Below are positions 36,958 to 48,735 of a stretch of DNA of 64,000 bases, one piece after another. Position 1 is the stretch's first letter. Each line of letters starts with the position of its first letter. The DNA comes from Buddleja alternifolia (lineage: Eukaryota; Streptophyta; Magnoliopsida; Lamiales; Scrophulariaceae). The stretch is from assembly GCA_019426215.1 (NCBI GenBank), contig CM033394.1, positions 42,654,423 to 42,718,422 on the forward strand, given 5' to 3'. The notes below the pieces were generated by a model. The model was not told where the DNA came from. It did not search any database and saw only the letters and a list, made by a program, of their open reading frames with translations. Both the position numbers and the translations under genes were made by a program.

Positions 36958-38648
36958 TATTGGTCCCAAGTGGCATACGAAAGGGTCCAGAAGGGGGGGT
37001 TGAATAGACCCTGAAGTCTTTTTATGACTTCAAAAAGTTTCGTATTAAAGTTCGGTTTGGACGCTTGAAAATGTAGATGCTTGACTAGAAACTTACAAGT
37101 GTAGGCGCTTGGCTAGACGTCTACAAAGATTTTCTTTGTTGTTTTTAGCCTTTAATCATTCTGAACGCTTAGAAAGCTTAGCGCTAGGTCAAGCGCTTAA
37201 GAATAGATAACTTAGACTTAGTGATTTCAACGATTACCAGATTAGGGCAATGTTTCAATTGCTTAATCAGGGTTAGCACAGCGAAAATAATTTTATAGCT
37301 TATCGTTCTCTTAAACTTGAATTAGTCGCTTAACTGTTTTAAAATGCTTTTTCAAGATGTAATATGAAAATGTAAAGTAAAGCAAATAAAATAGTTAATG
37401 ACACAAGATATTGTTAGGTTCACTGGGTGATGTAATCCCAGCTACGTCCTTCTTCTTCTTTGATCACTTGGAGGCAATCCACTAAATTGATTATCGAAAA
37501 GTTACACAGAGACTTCTACAAAGTAGGGAGAAACGGATATTGATGACTTGAGCTCCTTGGTCATATAAATTTCTGCTACAAGACACTTCTATCCTTGAAA
37601 GACGATCGCGAGCTCCTTGGTTACACAGATTTCAGCTCCAATAAAGACCTTCTTCAATAAGCTTTTTTTGCACAAAAATACTGCTTGTAGAATCAACAAA
37701 CTTTCTCACTCAGATGAAAGATGTTGATGGTTTTATCACGAAATTGTTTGATGTTGGAAAGTTCAAACAACTTCAGATATCTCAATAGAAGTTTAGGGTT
37801 CTTCTTTGAAGAGATTTGAGATATATGTGACTATCTTTGGAATGTATTTGAGAAGTTTGAAGGATTTTGGCTATGGAGTTTCTAAGCTTTTTCTCTCAAA
37901 TATTTTCAGCAAAGTTTAGACCTTTTTCTTGTGCATGTACGTGTCTAATCTTGGTCTACGCTCACTCCTGAAACATTTGCTGAAGGGTACTATTTATAGA
38001 GATCCTTGGAATTTGTCCGTTGAACACATGCATGAGCGTGTCTCTCGCGTAGCTTGTTAAACAGTCCCTTTCTGACATTCCTCAAATTCTACTGGTTCCG
38101 ATTGGACATGAGCAGGTTTGGAACTTTGAGATCTAACAGTCTAATCAAAAGGTGACTTGTCCACAAGTCATAATGCCTTATCACATTTAATGCATTTATC
38201 AAGCATTTAATGTATTTTGAATTTATTTGCCGTTGAAAATAAATATCCGTTGATGATTGCATTTAAGTCATCCATGACTTGAGAATTTATTTTAGGTGAA
38301 TTTGATCCTTGATTGCTTGAGTACCTTGAGCGCTTGATTCATAATCCTGAAACATTCCTTTAGCGCAGCGTTTGACAGACGCTAAGAGCAAATCTTCATC
38401 TTCTCTTGACTTCAGACGCTGATCTTCAACTTCATCTCTAATAGACTCACCTAAAATTCTATTAGCAACTTGGTATCAAATACTTAGTTTAAAATTTACA
38501 AAGATAAAAATTACAAGCCTAACAAAATAGTAAACAAACAAATGCTTATACAATTGTTCTATGAAAAGATAAACTTACATTCTTTTGGGGTCTAACATAA
38601 AATCCTATCTTGTCATTATCAAAACATTTAACATGAAATTTCCTAACA
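36958..38648 (-). repeat. Solo LTR of SIRE-like family, copy 2
   Basis: A 1691-base reverse copy from TATTGGTCCCAAGTGG to AAATTTCCTAACA, flanked by the perfect TSD ACAGC (36953-36957, 38649-38653). It interrupts the gypsy RT frame after RLIGRITA. Confidence 0.93.
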
Positions 38649-39372
38649 ACAGCCCTAAGTCATTTTATTTTCAAATCTGCAGAAAGAAGTCTACCATTCT
38701 TTAAGATACTACGAAAAGTTGAGGTTGTGTTTGGTTTTATTTTGGAGGGTGATTTTGGTGAAAATTTTGGTAAAATATTTTATTGGGAGTTGTATATTTT
38801 GGTGAAAATGTGTTTGGTTTTGTTTTGAAAAATTAGTATTTTAATCATTTTTCGCGAGAATGTGTTTGGATTAGCTATTTTGAAGTAACATTTGAGTGTT
38901 TTTTTGGTGAAAATATGTTTGGTTTTGTTTTCAGAGGTAACGAAAATCATTGTAGCAGTCAAATCATGTAAACTTTTGTCTGAAAAAAGTTGCTTTAATA
39001 ATTAATTGATGATTGAAAAGTATATTATAATATAAGTTTAAAATTATTGTAATATATATGAATGAGTATATACATATGTATATATATTGGAATTGATGTG
39101 ATATATTTATATATATGTATTTGTATATAAGAGTGTATCTATTATATAGTGTATACATAATATATACATATATTATATTTTACATAATATTATATATAAT
39201 ATCATATGAATAATATATTCTAAATAATAAATATATAATATACGTTTATATATATAATATTATATAATTCAATCAAATAATATATACTTAAAACATAGCA
39301 AATTAAATCTTCAACGTGTACATACTAATTTTACAAATCTTCTATGAAATAAAAGTATGAAACAAAACAAGT

Positions 39373-40894
39373 TGGTGGTCCCAAGTGGTATACGAAAGGG
39401 TCTAGAAGGGGGGGGGGTTGAATAGACCCTGAAGTCTTTTTCGATTTCAAAAATTTCGTATCACTTTAAAGGTTTGAACGCTTGGATAGCTGAGCGTTTG
39501 GGTCAGGCGCTTCAGTAAAGATAACTTAGACTTAGTTTTTAGCAATTTACCAAAGTAGGGTAACACTTAGATCGCTTAAACAGGGTTAGCACAGCGGAAA
39601 TGAGTTTTAGCATTCTTTTAGTTAATTTAATCGCTTTGCACTTTAACTTGTCTTTTTTTAAAATAAATGATGCATTAATAATGATAAGACAGTAAATATA
39701 AATAACACAAGATATATAAGGTTCATTGGGTGATGTAATCTCAGCTACGTCCTTCTTCTCCTTTCCACTTGGAGGAATTTACTAGGTTAATAATAAAAAA
39801 ATCACACAGAATCTTCTACAAGATAGTAAAAGGTGAAAAAGATCTCGGGCTCCTTGATCACACAGACTTCAGCACCAATAAAGATCGTCTTCTTCAAGCT
39901 TCTCTCACTTAGAAATACTGCCTGAAAAGAATTGAACAACTTTTCTCACTCAGATGAAAGGTTGAGATTTGTCACAAGGGTTTTGTTTGTTTTTGGGAAG
40001 ATCAAACAATTAGGAATATCTCAGTTGGAATTTAAGTTTCTTCTTTAGAAGATGTTTGAGATATTTGTGACTGTCTGGAATGTAGATAAAAAGTTTGAAA
40101 GATTTTGGCTATGGAGTTTCTAAGCTTTTTCTCAGCAAATTTTTCTTGTGCATGTACGTATAATTTTGTCAATAATATCTTGTCTCTTTTCGTACTTGTC
40201 TTGTGTATTTTTACGGTTTGCTGGGGTAAGGTATTTATAGGCAATTTTTTGGGATCTGTTCGTTGGACACATGTAGGAGCGTGCCTCTCACGCAGCACGT
40301 GAGTTTACCAAAAGTCTGACATTCTTGAAAATCCGCAGAAGCCGATTGGACGGGAGCAGCTAAAACTCTAAGGTTCTGACAGTCTGGTCAAAAAGGTGGC
40401 TTGTCCACAAGTCATAGTAGCTTATCACATTTAATGCTCTTATCAAGCATTTAATGCATTTTGAATTTATTTCCCGTTGGAAATAAATGTCCGTTGACGA
40501 TTGCATTTAAGTCCTTCATGACTTGAGGAATTATTTCAGGTGAATCTGACATAAGTCGCTTGAGTATTTGAGCGCTTGATCCATAAATCCTGGAATGAGG
40601 TCCTTTAGCGTTTTACGGACGCTAAGAAACAAATCTTCATCTCTGGTTGACTTCAGACGCTGGTCTTCAACTTCTTCTCTAATAGACTCACCTAGAATCC
40701 TATTAGCAATTCAGTTACTAAGACTTAGTCTAAAATCTATAAAGATAAAAATTACAAGCCTAAAAATAAATTACAACTTTCAAACGCTTATACATCAATC
40801 TATGAAAAACAGAAACTTACATTATATTTTTGGGGTCTAACATTGAATCCTATCTTGTCATCATCAAAACAATCTAACATGAAATTTCCTAACA
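39373..40894 (-). repeat. Solo LTR of SIRE-like family, copy 3
   Basis: A 1522-base reverse copy from TGGTGGTCCCAAGTGG to AAATTTCCTAACA, flanked by the perfect TSD CAAGT (39368-39372, 40895-40899). It is nested inside the Harbinger-like element and therefore younger than it. Confidence 0.93.
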
Positions 40895-41497
40895 CAAGTT
40901 TTTATACAAATTTTTTAATTGGGTTCAAAACTAAAGGATGTACTTTAGAAATGGAAAATTTCTAAGAGGTTGTACTTGCATTAATCAGAACCTTAAGACA
41001 TTTATTTAATCTTCAGTGGTTTTCCCCCATTCTTGTTCTTTAGAGGATTTGCAGCAATTGTTTTGTACTATGATAGGTTGGGGTCATTGCTTGTAACTGT
41101 ACAATAATATATAATAATACAAAATTAATTATATATATATATACATTTATATAAAATAAATGACTAATGACATGTAAGCTTTTCGCTTCTTACTTCTTTT
41201 TTTCTCCCCCGTTTCGTACTGCTATTTCACCCATGAATAAATACCAAGGTTCAATAATCTCCAAAAAACACTTCAATCTTGGCTTCCTTAGGTTCTTCAA
41301 CTGGATTTGTACAATAGAAGGTGGAGGAATCAACAAAAACAAACATATAATTGAGTAAAATAGTAGTATAATAACATAGTTTGCTCAATCGACTGGTATC
41401 AGTGATCGGTCACCGGTCGGTGGGTTGTGGTCGGAGATGGGTTCTCAATTGTAAGCTTGATTTTCCAATCCAATTGCTGATTTTTTTTGTGTTTCTC

Positions 41498-41690
41498 GGA
41501 GAGAGAGAAGGAAGAGAAAGGGAGAAAACAGAGAGAGAGAGAGCGTGGAGAGAGGGAAGAGACGGAGACAGAGAGAGCGCAGAGAATGGGAGGGGAGAGA
41601 GAGAGCGCAGAGAGAGAGAGAGAGAAGAGAACCTGAGAGAAAGGAGAGAGAAAACGGAGAAAGGGGAGGGGAGAGAAAGAGGTCCATCTG
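41498..41690. repeat. GA-rich low-complexity tract
   Basis: About 190 bases dominated by GAGAGA with occasional other bases. It generates open frames of Ser/Leu/Pro on the minus strand and Arg/Glu on the plus strand that are not genes. Confidence 0.9.
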
Positions 41691-42329
41691 ACATCACAAT
41701 GAGTTAGGGGTGAGAGACAAAAGATTTTGGGATTTTTTGGCCCAAATTTTTTATCAAACATGGGCCCATATTTGGAAAAAAAATACCCAACCAAACAAGT
41801 TTTGGGCTGGGTTTTGGTGAAAAACCCAGCCCAAAACAAAACCAAACACAGCCTGACGGTTTTAACTGGACAAAGGAGTGCCAGCAAGCCTTTGCCGACC
41901 TTAAGGAGTATCTATATCAAATTCCTTTGTTAACCAAGGTCGTGCTTGGTGAACCTTTAATATTATATATAGCGGTAGCTGACAAAGCTATCAACACTGT
42001 CCAGGTCTGAGAAGAAGGAAAAGCTGAGAAATTGGTGTATTACATTAGCAAAGTCCTCACTGATGCAGAGTCAAGATCTTCAGAAATTGAAAAGATGGCT
42101 TTGCCTTGGTCATAACGGCAAGAAGGTAAAAACCATATTTCTTAACATATAAAACCATCGTCAAGACCAATCAGCCACTCAATGTTGTGTTGGGAACAGC
42201 TGGAGCATCTGGGAGATTAGTCAAGTGGGCGGTAAAGTTGGGAGAATTCGAGGTATAATATGCAACGCGAACGGCAATAAAATCACAAATTTTAGCCGAC
42301 TTTATCACAGAGATAACCAAACCTAACGT

Positions 42330-42760
42330 GGTAGAAGAGAAAGAAGATAAGGTATGGTTATTGTATGTAGATGGCTCAGCTACGCAGAATGGAAGTGGTG
42401 CAGGTGTGGTACTCAACACGCCTGAGGGCGATCAACTAGAGTATGCTAACAAGTTTGAATTCAAGGCGAGCAACAATGAAACGGAGTATGAGGCTTTATT
42501 CATAGGCCTTAAAATGGCACTCAAAGGAGAAGCATAGAATCTAATAGTATATTTAGATTAGCAGCTCGTGATAAAGCAAGTAGAGGAGGAGTATGAAGCC
42601 AAAGAAGAGAGAATGGGGAGGTATCTAAAAACCATAGATACATTACGCAAAATCTTCGATAAGCTAGAGCTACATCAAATACCCCAAGCTAAAAATGCCA
42701 AGGTAGACTACTTATCAAAGCTGGGTAGCTCTGTCATCGATTGCAAGACCCGACAAATCA
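42330..42760 (+). pseudogene. Additional RNase H (archaeal-type) of Tat element
   Basis: It reads KVWLLYVDGSATQNGSGAGV, FEFKASNNETEYEALFIGL, a stop, VYLD, a stop, QLVIKQVEEEYEAKEERMGR and KNAKVDYLSKLGSS. The D (YVDGSA), E (NETEYEAL) and later D (YLD, AKVDYLSKL) positions match the second RNase H carried by Tat-group gypsy elements after the normal RNase H. Two stops (42535-42537, 42556-42558) inactivate it. Confidence 0.85.
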
Positions 42761-42789
42761 CTATCCAATCTATAGCTGGATCTAGCAAC

Positions 42790-44160
42790 AACAAGGAGGT
42801 CATGCATATGGAAGAAGGAGGCCATTGGAGGACTGAGATAATTCAATATCTCACCAATGGAGTATTGCCTGAAGAGCAAAATGCCAAACAGAGGTTGCTC
42901 ACCCGAGCAGCCAGATTCACCATGATTGATGATGTCCTATATAAGAAGGCGTTTGTGCAGCCACACCTAAGGTGTGTGTCCAAAGAAGATGGAAATTACG
43001 TGCTCAGAGAAATTTATGAAGGGTGTTGTGGCAGCCACGTAGGTGGAGCTGCCCTAGCTGGGAAAGTGCTTAAGGCTGGTTACTTTTGGCCAACCCTAAA
43101 GGAAGAAGCAGCAGAGCTGGTGAAAAAGTGCAAACAATGCCAAGTGCGTGCCAATCTTATTCACTAACTTGCGGAGATGATCCAGTCCATGCCCGTTTTC
43201 CAGGTGGGGAATGGACATTGTAGGACTTTTCTCCATAGCAAAGGCCCAGAAGAAATTCCTACTAGTGCTAGTAGATTATTTCAACAAATGGGTAGAAATT
43301 GAGGCTCTAGCCCGGATCACGGAGATGGAGTTCATTCTGTTCCTGAGGAAGAACATAGTATGTCGATTTGGCATACCTTGAGAGATAGTAGCTGATAATG
43401 GAAGACAGTTCAATGGAGTAAATCTGAGGAATTGGTGCGAGGAGATGGGAATTCAACAATGTTTTAGCTCGGTAGCTCATCCTCAGACTAATGATTAGGT
43501 AGAGGTTACCAATGGAATTATAGTACAAGGTTTAAAAACCATGTATGCACACCTAAGAATTCTCTTTCATATCTATTTTCTTTTATAATTTCTTTATCCA
43601 ATTCTGTATACCCTCCCTACAAATGTGTTGCTAACATATCTATGAAAATAACTGAAACCTTAGTCTGATAGACTGGAGGGGGCCGGTGGGAACTGGATAG
43701 ATGAGCTACAATCTGTATTGTGGTCATACCGAACCACTCCTAAGTCTACTATAGGAGAAAGTCCTTTCAATCTGGTGTACAAAGCTGAAGTTATCATACC
43801 AGCGGAGATTAGGGAACAAACCCACCGGGTCAGGTACTTTAACCCAGAGCATAATGAGGAGAGACTGAGAAAAGACCTAGATTTGATCGAGGAAAGCAGG
43901 ATGAAGGCCTACTTGAGGATGGAAAGATATAAGAAGAGAATTCAAAGAGCTCAAGGAGTAAAGGTGAAGGTCAGAGCTCTCCAGGTGGGAGACTTAGTGC
44001 TGAAAAGGGTGGATGCAGTCCGGACAGTGAAGAAACTGGATTCCAATTGGGAAGGTCCATACAAAGTGGCCAAAATGTTAGACATGAGGATCTTATGAGT
44101 TGGTGGATGGCAAGGAGAACCACTCCCTCGCCCTTGGACTAATCAAAATCTGAAAAAGTT
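42790..44160 (+). pseudogene. Gypsy integrase, broken
   Basis: Zinc-binding part: GSHVGGAALAGKVLKAGYFW followed by CKQCQVRAN (42990-43160). Core: MDIVGLF near 43210, ADNGRQFNG near 43390, and VEVTNGI near 43500 with the catalytic glutamate. The frame shifts at about 43195, and stops occur at 43165, 43378 and 43495. About 135 bases of unrelated sequence separate GLKT (43540) from LEGAGGNWIDELQSVLWSYR (about 43672). The C-terminal part continues to about 44160 (SPFNLVYKAEVIIPAEI, GDLVLKRVDAVR, WEGPYKV). Confidence 0.88.
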
Positions 44161-44918
44161 TTATGTCTAAATGTTCTTCATCTTGACTAATACTATTACA
44201 AGTTGAGTGTTTTATAGGAATTACCTGGAAAAAATGTAACATCCCTTCTGCAGGATTGGATGTAGAGCTCCATCAAAGTTTTTAGTAAGAATTTGCTTTG
44301 TTTTTATTATGAAATTTCTGAGGAATATACATATGTACTATCATGTGAATATCTAATTATATGCTTGTGAAACTAAAAAAAAGTGTAAGGGGGAGTCGGT
44401 GGAAAGGAGATAGTCGGAGCTAGGTTGCAACACCTGGATGTGTAGTCGGTATTCGTATTGCCTGGCGTCCTATACTTCCACCATTCCCTTGTGGAATCAA
44501 AAAGCTTGCCTATTCATTTGAAATATCAATATGGCTTCTCAGCGAGTAGGGCAAGAAGAGAGGTTGCAACTTTTTCAGTTACGGGGACATGTAAGCTATA
44601 AGGTCTCTCAGTTTTTCTGATCCTATGGCCCCATACCAAAAGGATATAAGGGTGAGTTGGGGTAGAATTATTCTGGGAATAATTCTGGGACCAACTCGCA
44701 TTGGAAGACTGGGATTAAGGGAGCTATAAGGTTGTTTGGAGATATAAGGCTGGAGGAGGGGACTAATTCTCCCACTCCTGGCTAAAATAAGGTGGGAAAG
44801 AGGGAATAAGGAAGGATACCAACGGTAACAGGCTGGCCAGCTGTGAGCCCGTTGATGAAATATGTGGAAATAGAGAGGCGAAAAAGGAGAAACAATGAAG
44901 GTGAAAAATGACTTGGCA
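44161..44918. other. 3' non-coding region of Tat element
   Basis: No supported coding sequence between pol and the 27-base tandem repeat. Short frames on the minus strand overlap the repeat and are not called. Confidence 0.6.
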
Positions 44919-45131
44919 GGTCTCCATGACTGCATGAGTTTGACAGGTCACCATGACTACATGAGTATGGCAGGTCTCCACGACTGTATGAGAATGGCAA
45001 GTCTCCACAACTGCATGGTATATCAGGTCTCCACGACTGCATGAGTATGGCATGTCTCCACAACTGCATGAGAAGTGCAGGTCTCCATGACTGCATAAGA
45101 AAGGGCAAGTCTCTACAATTGCATCATTGCA
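44919..45131. repeat. Tandem repeat, about eight copies of 27 bp
   Basis: The unit is close to GGTCTCCATGACTGCATGAG plus TATGGCA. Copies differ at several positions. Tandem arrays between pol and the 3' LTR are common in Tat/Ogre elements. Confidence 0.9.
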
Positions 45132-46172
45132 TAGTTGGAAGCTGCAGCTCAGCTAGTGTCTTGTGAAATTTATTTTGTAAACTAACAAGTTGGTTAGTGG
45201 AAAGAAAGTTATTTATATGTTATTTTCAGGATAGGTTCCTAAACTAAAGAGGAAAATAGTTATACGGCTCTAGAAAGGTGTAAGTATTTTTCATGTCTTA
45301 AGTTACATGTATGTGATGGATGCTAAATGAGCACCATGAATATTATTAATTAGCGAAATGGTTAGCATGAAAATATTTATTGCAGAGCTGGCTAACCTGT
45401 CCCATCTGGGAAGCACGAGTTCTCTGTGTTTGAAATTTTCAAGTAAAACAGGAGACATCCTCAGAAATGTTGTATAAAACAAGCTATGTGGGCAAACAAG
45501 TAAGTGTGGTCATTTCGCTATAATGTAAACTATGTAAAAGAATACATGAGCGAAGATGAGACATACTAAAGCATATTGATAATATTTCCTTAAGGAAAAA
45601 AACCATCACGACTTGTTTCTACCTAAGACTAGGCAGACAAAACACAAAAATAGAAATTATATTGTCCGAGGGGCTTCATATGTCCCAAACAAAAACAAGC
45701 AAAGTTAAGATTGTACGAGGGGGCTACATATGCCCAAAAAATACCATCACAAATATTTTTAAACAAAGTTACTCTGTGGGATCAGTCTCAACCCTCGCAG
45801 AAGTAATATCCACCTGGCCAGAAGGAGTCACATCTCCCATCCCGGACTGATCAGCCATAGTCTCATCAGGCTGACCAGCCGAGAGAGGAGTGATAGGAGA
45901 AACTGGAAAAGGATCCTCTGGAGGAGCAAGGGTCTATTCACCCCTAGAATGAGCCATGAAAGCTACCGCAGAATCCAGCAAGGAAGTAGAGCTACCAGCA
46001 AGTGAGTAATTTTGAGCCCGGAACTGAGAAGTGCACCAATCAAAGCCTTTGAAGAAAAACTCCAGGGATTGGTCATCCACCTTAGCAACAAACTCCTTGG
46101 AGGCTAGAAATGTTTTCTTCTGATTAGCAAGAAAGATTTACTTTTCTCCAATTCGGGAAAAACATCCAATTA
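45132..46172. other. 3' region of Tat element
   Basis: Mostly non-coding. The part right of about 45860 can be read on the minus strand as the degenerate tail of the antisense gene, after its stop near 46175. Confidence 0.5.
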
Positions 46173-46175
46173 GGC

Positions 46176-48066
46176 TTAACGTTCTTTGGCTAAAGACTCT
46201 TGTAGCTGTGCAGCTTGGTTATCCAGGATAACTTTCTTCTCCTTCGCTAGCTCTTTGACCTTGGTTGCACCTTTGTTGCATCGAGATTCCTGAGTTTGCA
46301 ACTCTCGGAGCATCTTCTGCTCTTTCTCCTCCCAGGCCTGTTGGGCTTGCTTGAGCTTATTTAGCCTTTTGTCCAGGTCCTTGACCTCATCTGAGCGATC
46401 CAAGTCCAGGAAATTCTGGACAAATAGCTAGAACAATTGCAGATATGGAGAACAGGTTAAAAACACGAATTCATAAAAGAAACAAGGCTAAGAAACAAAT
46501 AAAGTAAAAACGTACCATCGGAGCAACCTCCAAAGTTATATCCATGACTTCCTGGCGAGGCAGGGAGGCCAAATGGTGACGGTCCAGCAGGTTGATCAAA
46601 CTTTTCAATATTCCCACAAGGTTGCCCGATCCCTGGTCTTCAGAAGATATTAGGGTGGCAAGTCCTAAGCTCTGGAGCGAGTCCGCAGAGCTGGCGGATC
46701 AGGAGTAGCAAAGGATAATTGAGGGACAAAATCCCTGAGATGCCCTTCTGAACAGCGATGTTTAGGAGGGAGCATCAGAGATAGCATCCAGATCGGCTGG
46801 CTTTTTTCCCTCATCTATCTCCTTAACCAGGGCAGGGTCCCGATTTGAGCGGCCATGCGCAGCTTGGGCCAGAGGCATAAGAGAAGGAGCAGCTACCTGA
46901 ACCGCACCTGGGGATGGACCACCTGGAGGAGGGAGAGGCAGAACTGGAGGTGGGCCTCCAGCCAGCTTCCCCCTGCGTTTCAAAGCCTTAGCAACTCTGA
47001 TGGCATCCATTAGTTGTTCTATCCAGCATAAACAAAGAATTAATATCAATACACAAGGATCAAATATAGCAAAAGAAATAAGCAAATGCAAAGCTAGACT
47101 ACCTAAAATCTCGCCTTGCATGTCAACCTGGACAAGGCTTAATCCAAAAAGGTATAAGAGACGGGGATCAATTAGTTTTCCCAAATCTCTGGGTTGCTAG
47201 TTCATGTAGGCCAACAAACTCTTATATATGATGGGCATCTCACGAACACAATAAGCATTAGAACCCACAATATGTTCTAAAAAGTCACGACGAAAATCCC
47301 ACTCCTCATCCTCAGGAGGGGATATGAAAAAGTAATTTTTCTTCCACTCCTTCTCGGCAGTGGGACATGAACCTATGAAGGTTGTCTCTTTGCGGGAAGT
47401 AAAGTAATAAACCTTTCCCTCGGTGAAAGAAGCGCAAAGAAGGAATAAAGCATAGAAGAAATCAGAAGTAGGTGTGTGACCCAAACTTTGGAGAAGTACC
47501 AAAAAACCTGCCATTATACGAATGGCTTTTGGAGCAAGTAGGTTCAAAGGAAGCCTAAACTTGTTAGCTATGGAGATGAACATGGGAGGTATGGGAAAGC
47601 CCAGGCCTACGCGAAGCTGGGCTACGTAGAAACAAATAAAACCTGGAGGTGGGCAATGAGGCCTATCTTTTACAGAAGAAACCACAATCTTATAAGAATC
47701 AGAAGTACCATAATTCTGGCGTATGATCTGCCCCTATCTGGGGGTAAACCTCGACGTAAAAACTTCCCAGAAAGAGTTATTTTGGGCTATCAAAGTTTTT
47801 CCCCGATTATTTAGAATGGCCAAATCTACCTCCCCTAGAGCATCCGGATCAAGAAAGTTCAAGTCCTCATTATTTGAGGCAGAGCCAGCCAGTCCAGCCC
47901 CAAAATTAACAATGGGAGTACGAGAAGGGGGTTTGTCCCCATGAAAGCCATCCGAGAGAGTTTCATAGGAAGAAAGATTGATAAAATCCAAGTTTCGCAA
48001 AACTTGGATAGCACTAAATGAAGCCTCAACTGAAGGAAGAGGCGAAGACCTCTCCGCCATAGCCAT
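46176..48066 (-). pseudogene. Antisense gene of gypsy element (Transposase_28-like), three exons
   Basis: This is a gene on the strand opposite to gag-pol, between pol and the 3' LTR. Exon 1 (48066 to 47103) starts MAMAERSSPLPS and contains CPPPGFICFYVAQLRVGLGF, FRLPLNLLAPKAIRIMAGFL and KKNYFFISPPEDEEWDFRRD. This resembles the plant family called putative gypsy-type transposon (Transposase_28). The intron is 47102-47019. Exon 2 (47018 to 46516) continues in frame (GEIL joins EQLMDAIRVAKALKRRGK) into a proline-rich part and VGILKSLINLLDRHHLASLP. A second intron is 46515-46428. Exon 3 is Lys/Glu/Gln-rich, probably coiled coil (DLDKRLNKLKQAQQAWEEKE). Stops near 47733, 47194 and 46762 show decay. 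The function is unknown; comparable antisense genes are reported for Grande-type elements. Confidence 0.72.
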
Positions 48067-48735
48067 GGCATCGGGTTCTAGCAAATCCACAAGGTGGGTA
48101 TAGTTTTGGGAATCAGAACCTAAATGATTCGACAGAATGACGCAAAGAAAAAGCAAAAACTAACGCAAGCGGGGGGTTTTACTATAATCAGATCAACAAA
48201 AAGAACAAGAAAATAAAGGGACATAAATACCTAGAGATGGATGGCGAACGTGAAGTAACTGCCAATTTGAAGAGCAGAAAATACGAGAAGTGGTGAAGGA
48301 AGTGGGGAGGACTCTTAAAAATTCAAACGAGAAGGCATGAAAGGAAGAAATTCAGTTTTTGGTAACTAAATATCTTTTGAAAATATCCATCCGAAAAAAA
48401 AGGCTTACCTTGGAAAATGGCGGGTTGAGTTACTAACCCTACACGTGGCCTAGATCTGCACGTCCCGAAAGAGGGGCAGTTATGTCAGTACATAATGCCG
48501 GCGTAATGATGAGGCACGAGCTCCCAGGAGCCATCAATAGAATGCGGAGCATGGGAAAGCTCAAACATCAAGGCTCCGACTGTCAAATCAACATTAGGAC
48601 AGAGGTCATTCCAGCTTTTCAGCTGGAGCAACTTGGCATTTACCTACAGCTCTGCAGCTCGATTAGCTTGTCTAGTATTTTTTCTTCTCAACTCTCACAG
48701 TTTGACAAGTCAAACTGCAGAGTTGGGGGGACTAT

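Larger units (their letters stand above)
38723..41853. mobile_element. Harbinger-like non-autonomous element, carries solo LTR copy 3
   Basis: The ends are inverted repeats GGTTGTGTTTGGTTTTATTT and, from the right, GGCTGTGTTTGGTTTTGTTT. They are flanked by the 3-base duplication TGA (38720-38722, 41854-41856). Removing it restores the gypsy frame exactly (lysine, valine, aspartate, glycine, phenylalanine). About 1.6 kb remains without the nested LTR. The interior holds AT-rich sequence (38950-39370) and a GA-rich tract (about 41498-41690). No transposase is seen. Confidence 0.8.
36200..42130 (+). pseudogene. Gypsy reverse transcriptase and RNase H, split by two insertions
   Basis: RT: KWKMCIDFRDLNNAYPKGHY, STMDVQSGYHQIPLDEED, VVMPFGLKNVGAT, then stop, and the catalytic YVDDMV near 36695. 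The thumb region follows with LNPTKCAFRIKRGKFLGYMV and ends at RLIGRITA (36957). The frame continues after solo LTR copy 2 with ALSHFIFKSAERSLPFFKIL (38652-38720), and after the Harbinger-like element with GFNWTKECQQAFADLKEYL (41857 onward), the RNase H start. Stops at about 36164, 36638 and 36769 add to the damage. The exact reading across each junction confirms both TSDs. Confidence 0.92.

Noticed and set aside
36694..36976. Minus-strand frames across the gypsy reverse transcriptase
   Set aside because: They are shadows of the plus-strand RT, which carries YVDD and other motifs.
41381..41887. Overlapping open frames rich in Arg/Glu or Ser/Leu/Pro
   Set aside because: They are translations of a GA-rich low-complexity tract in all frames, with no domain.
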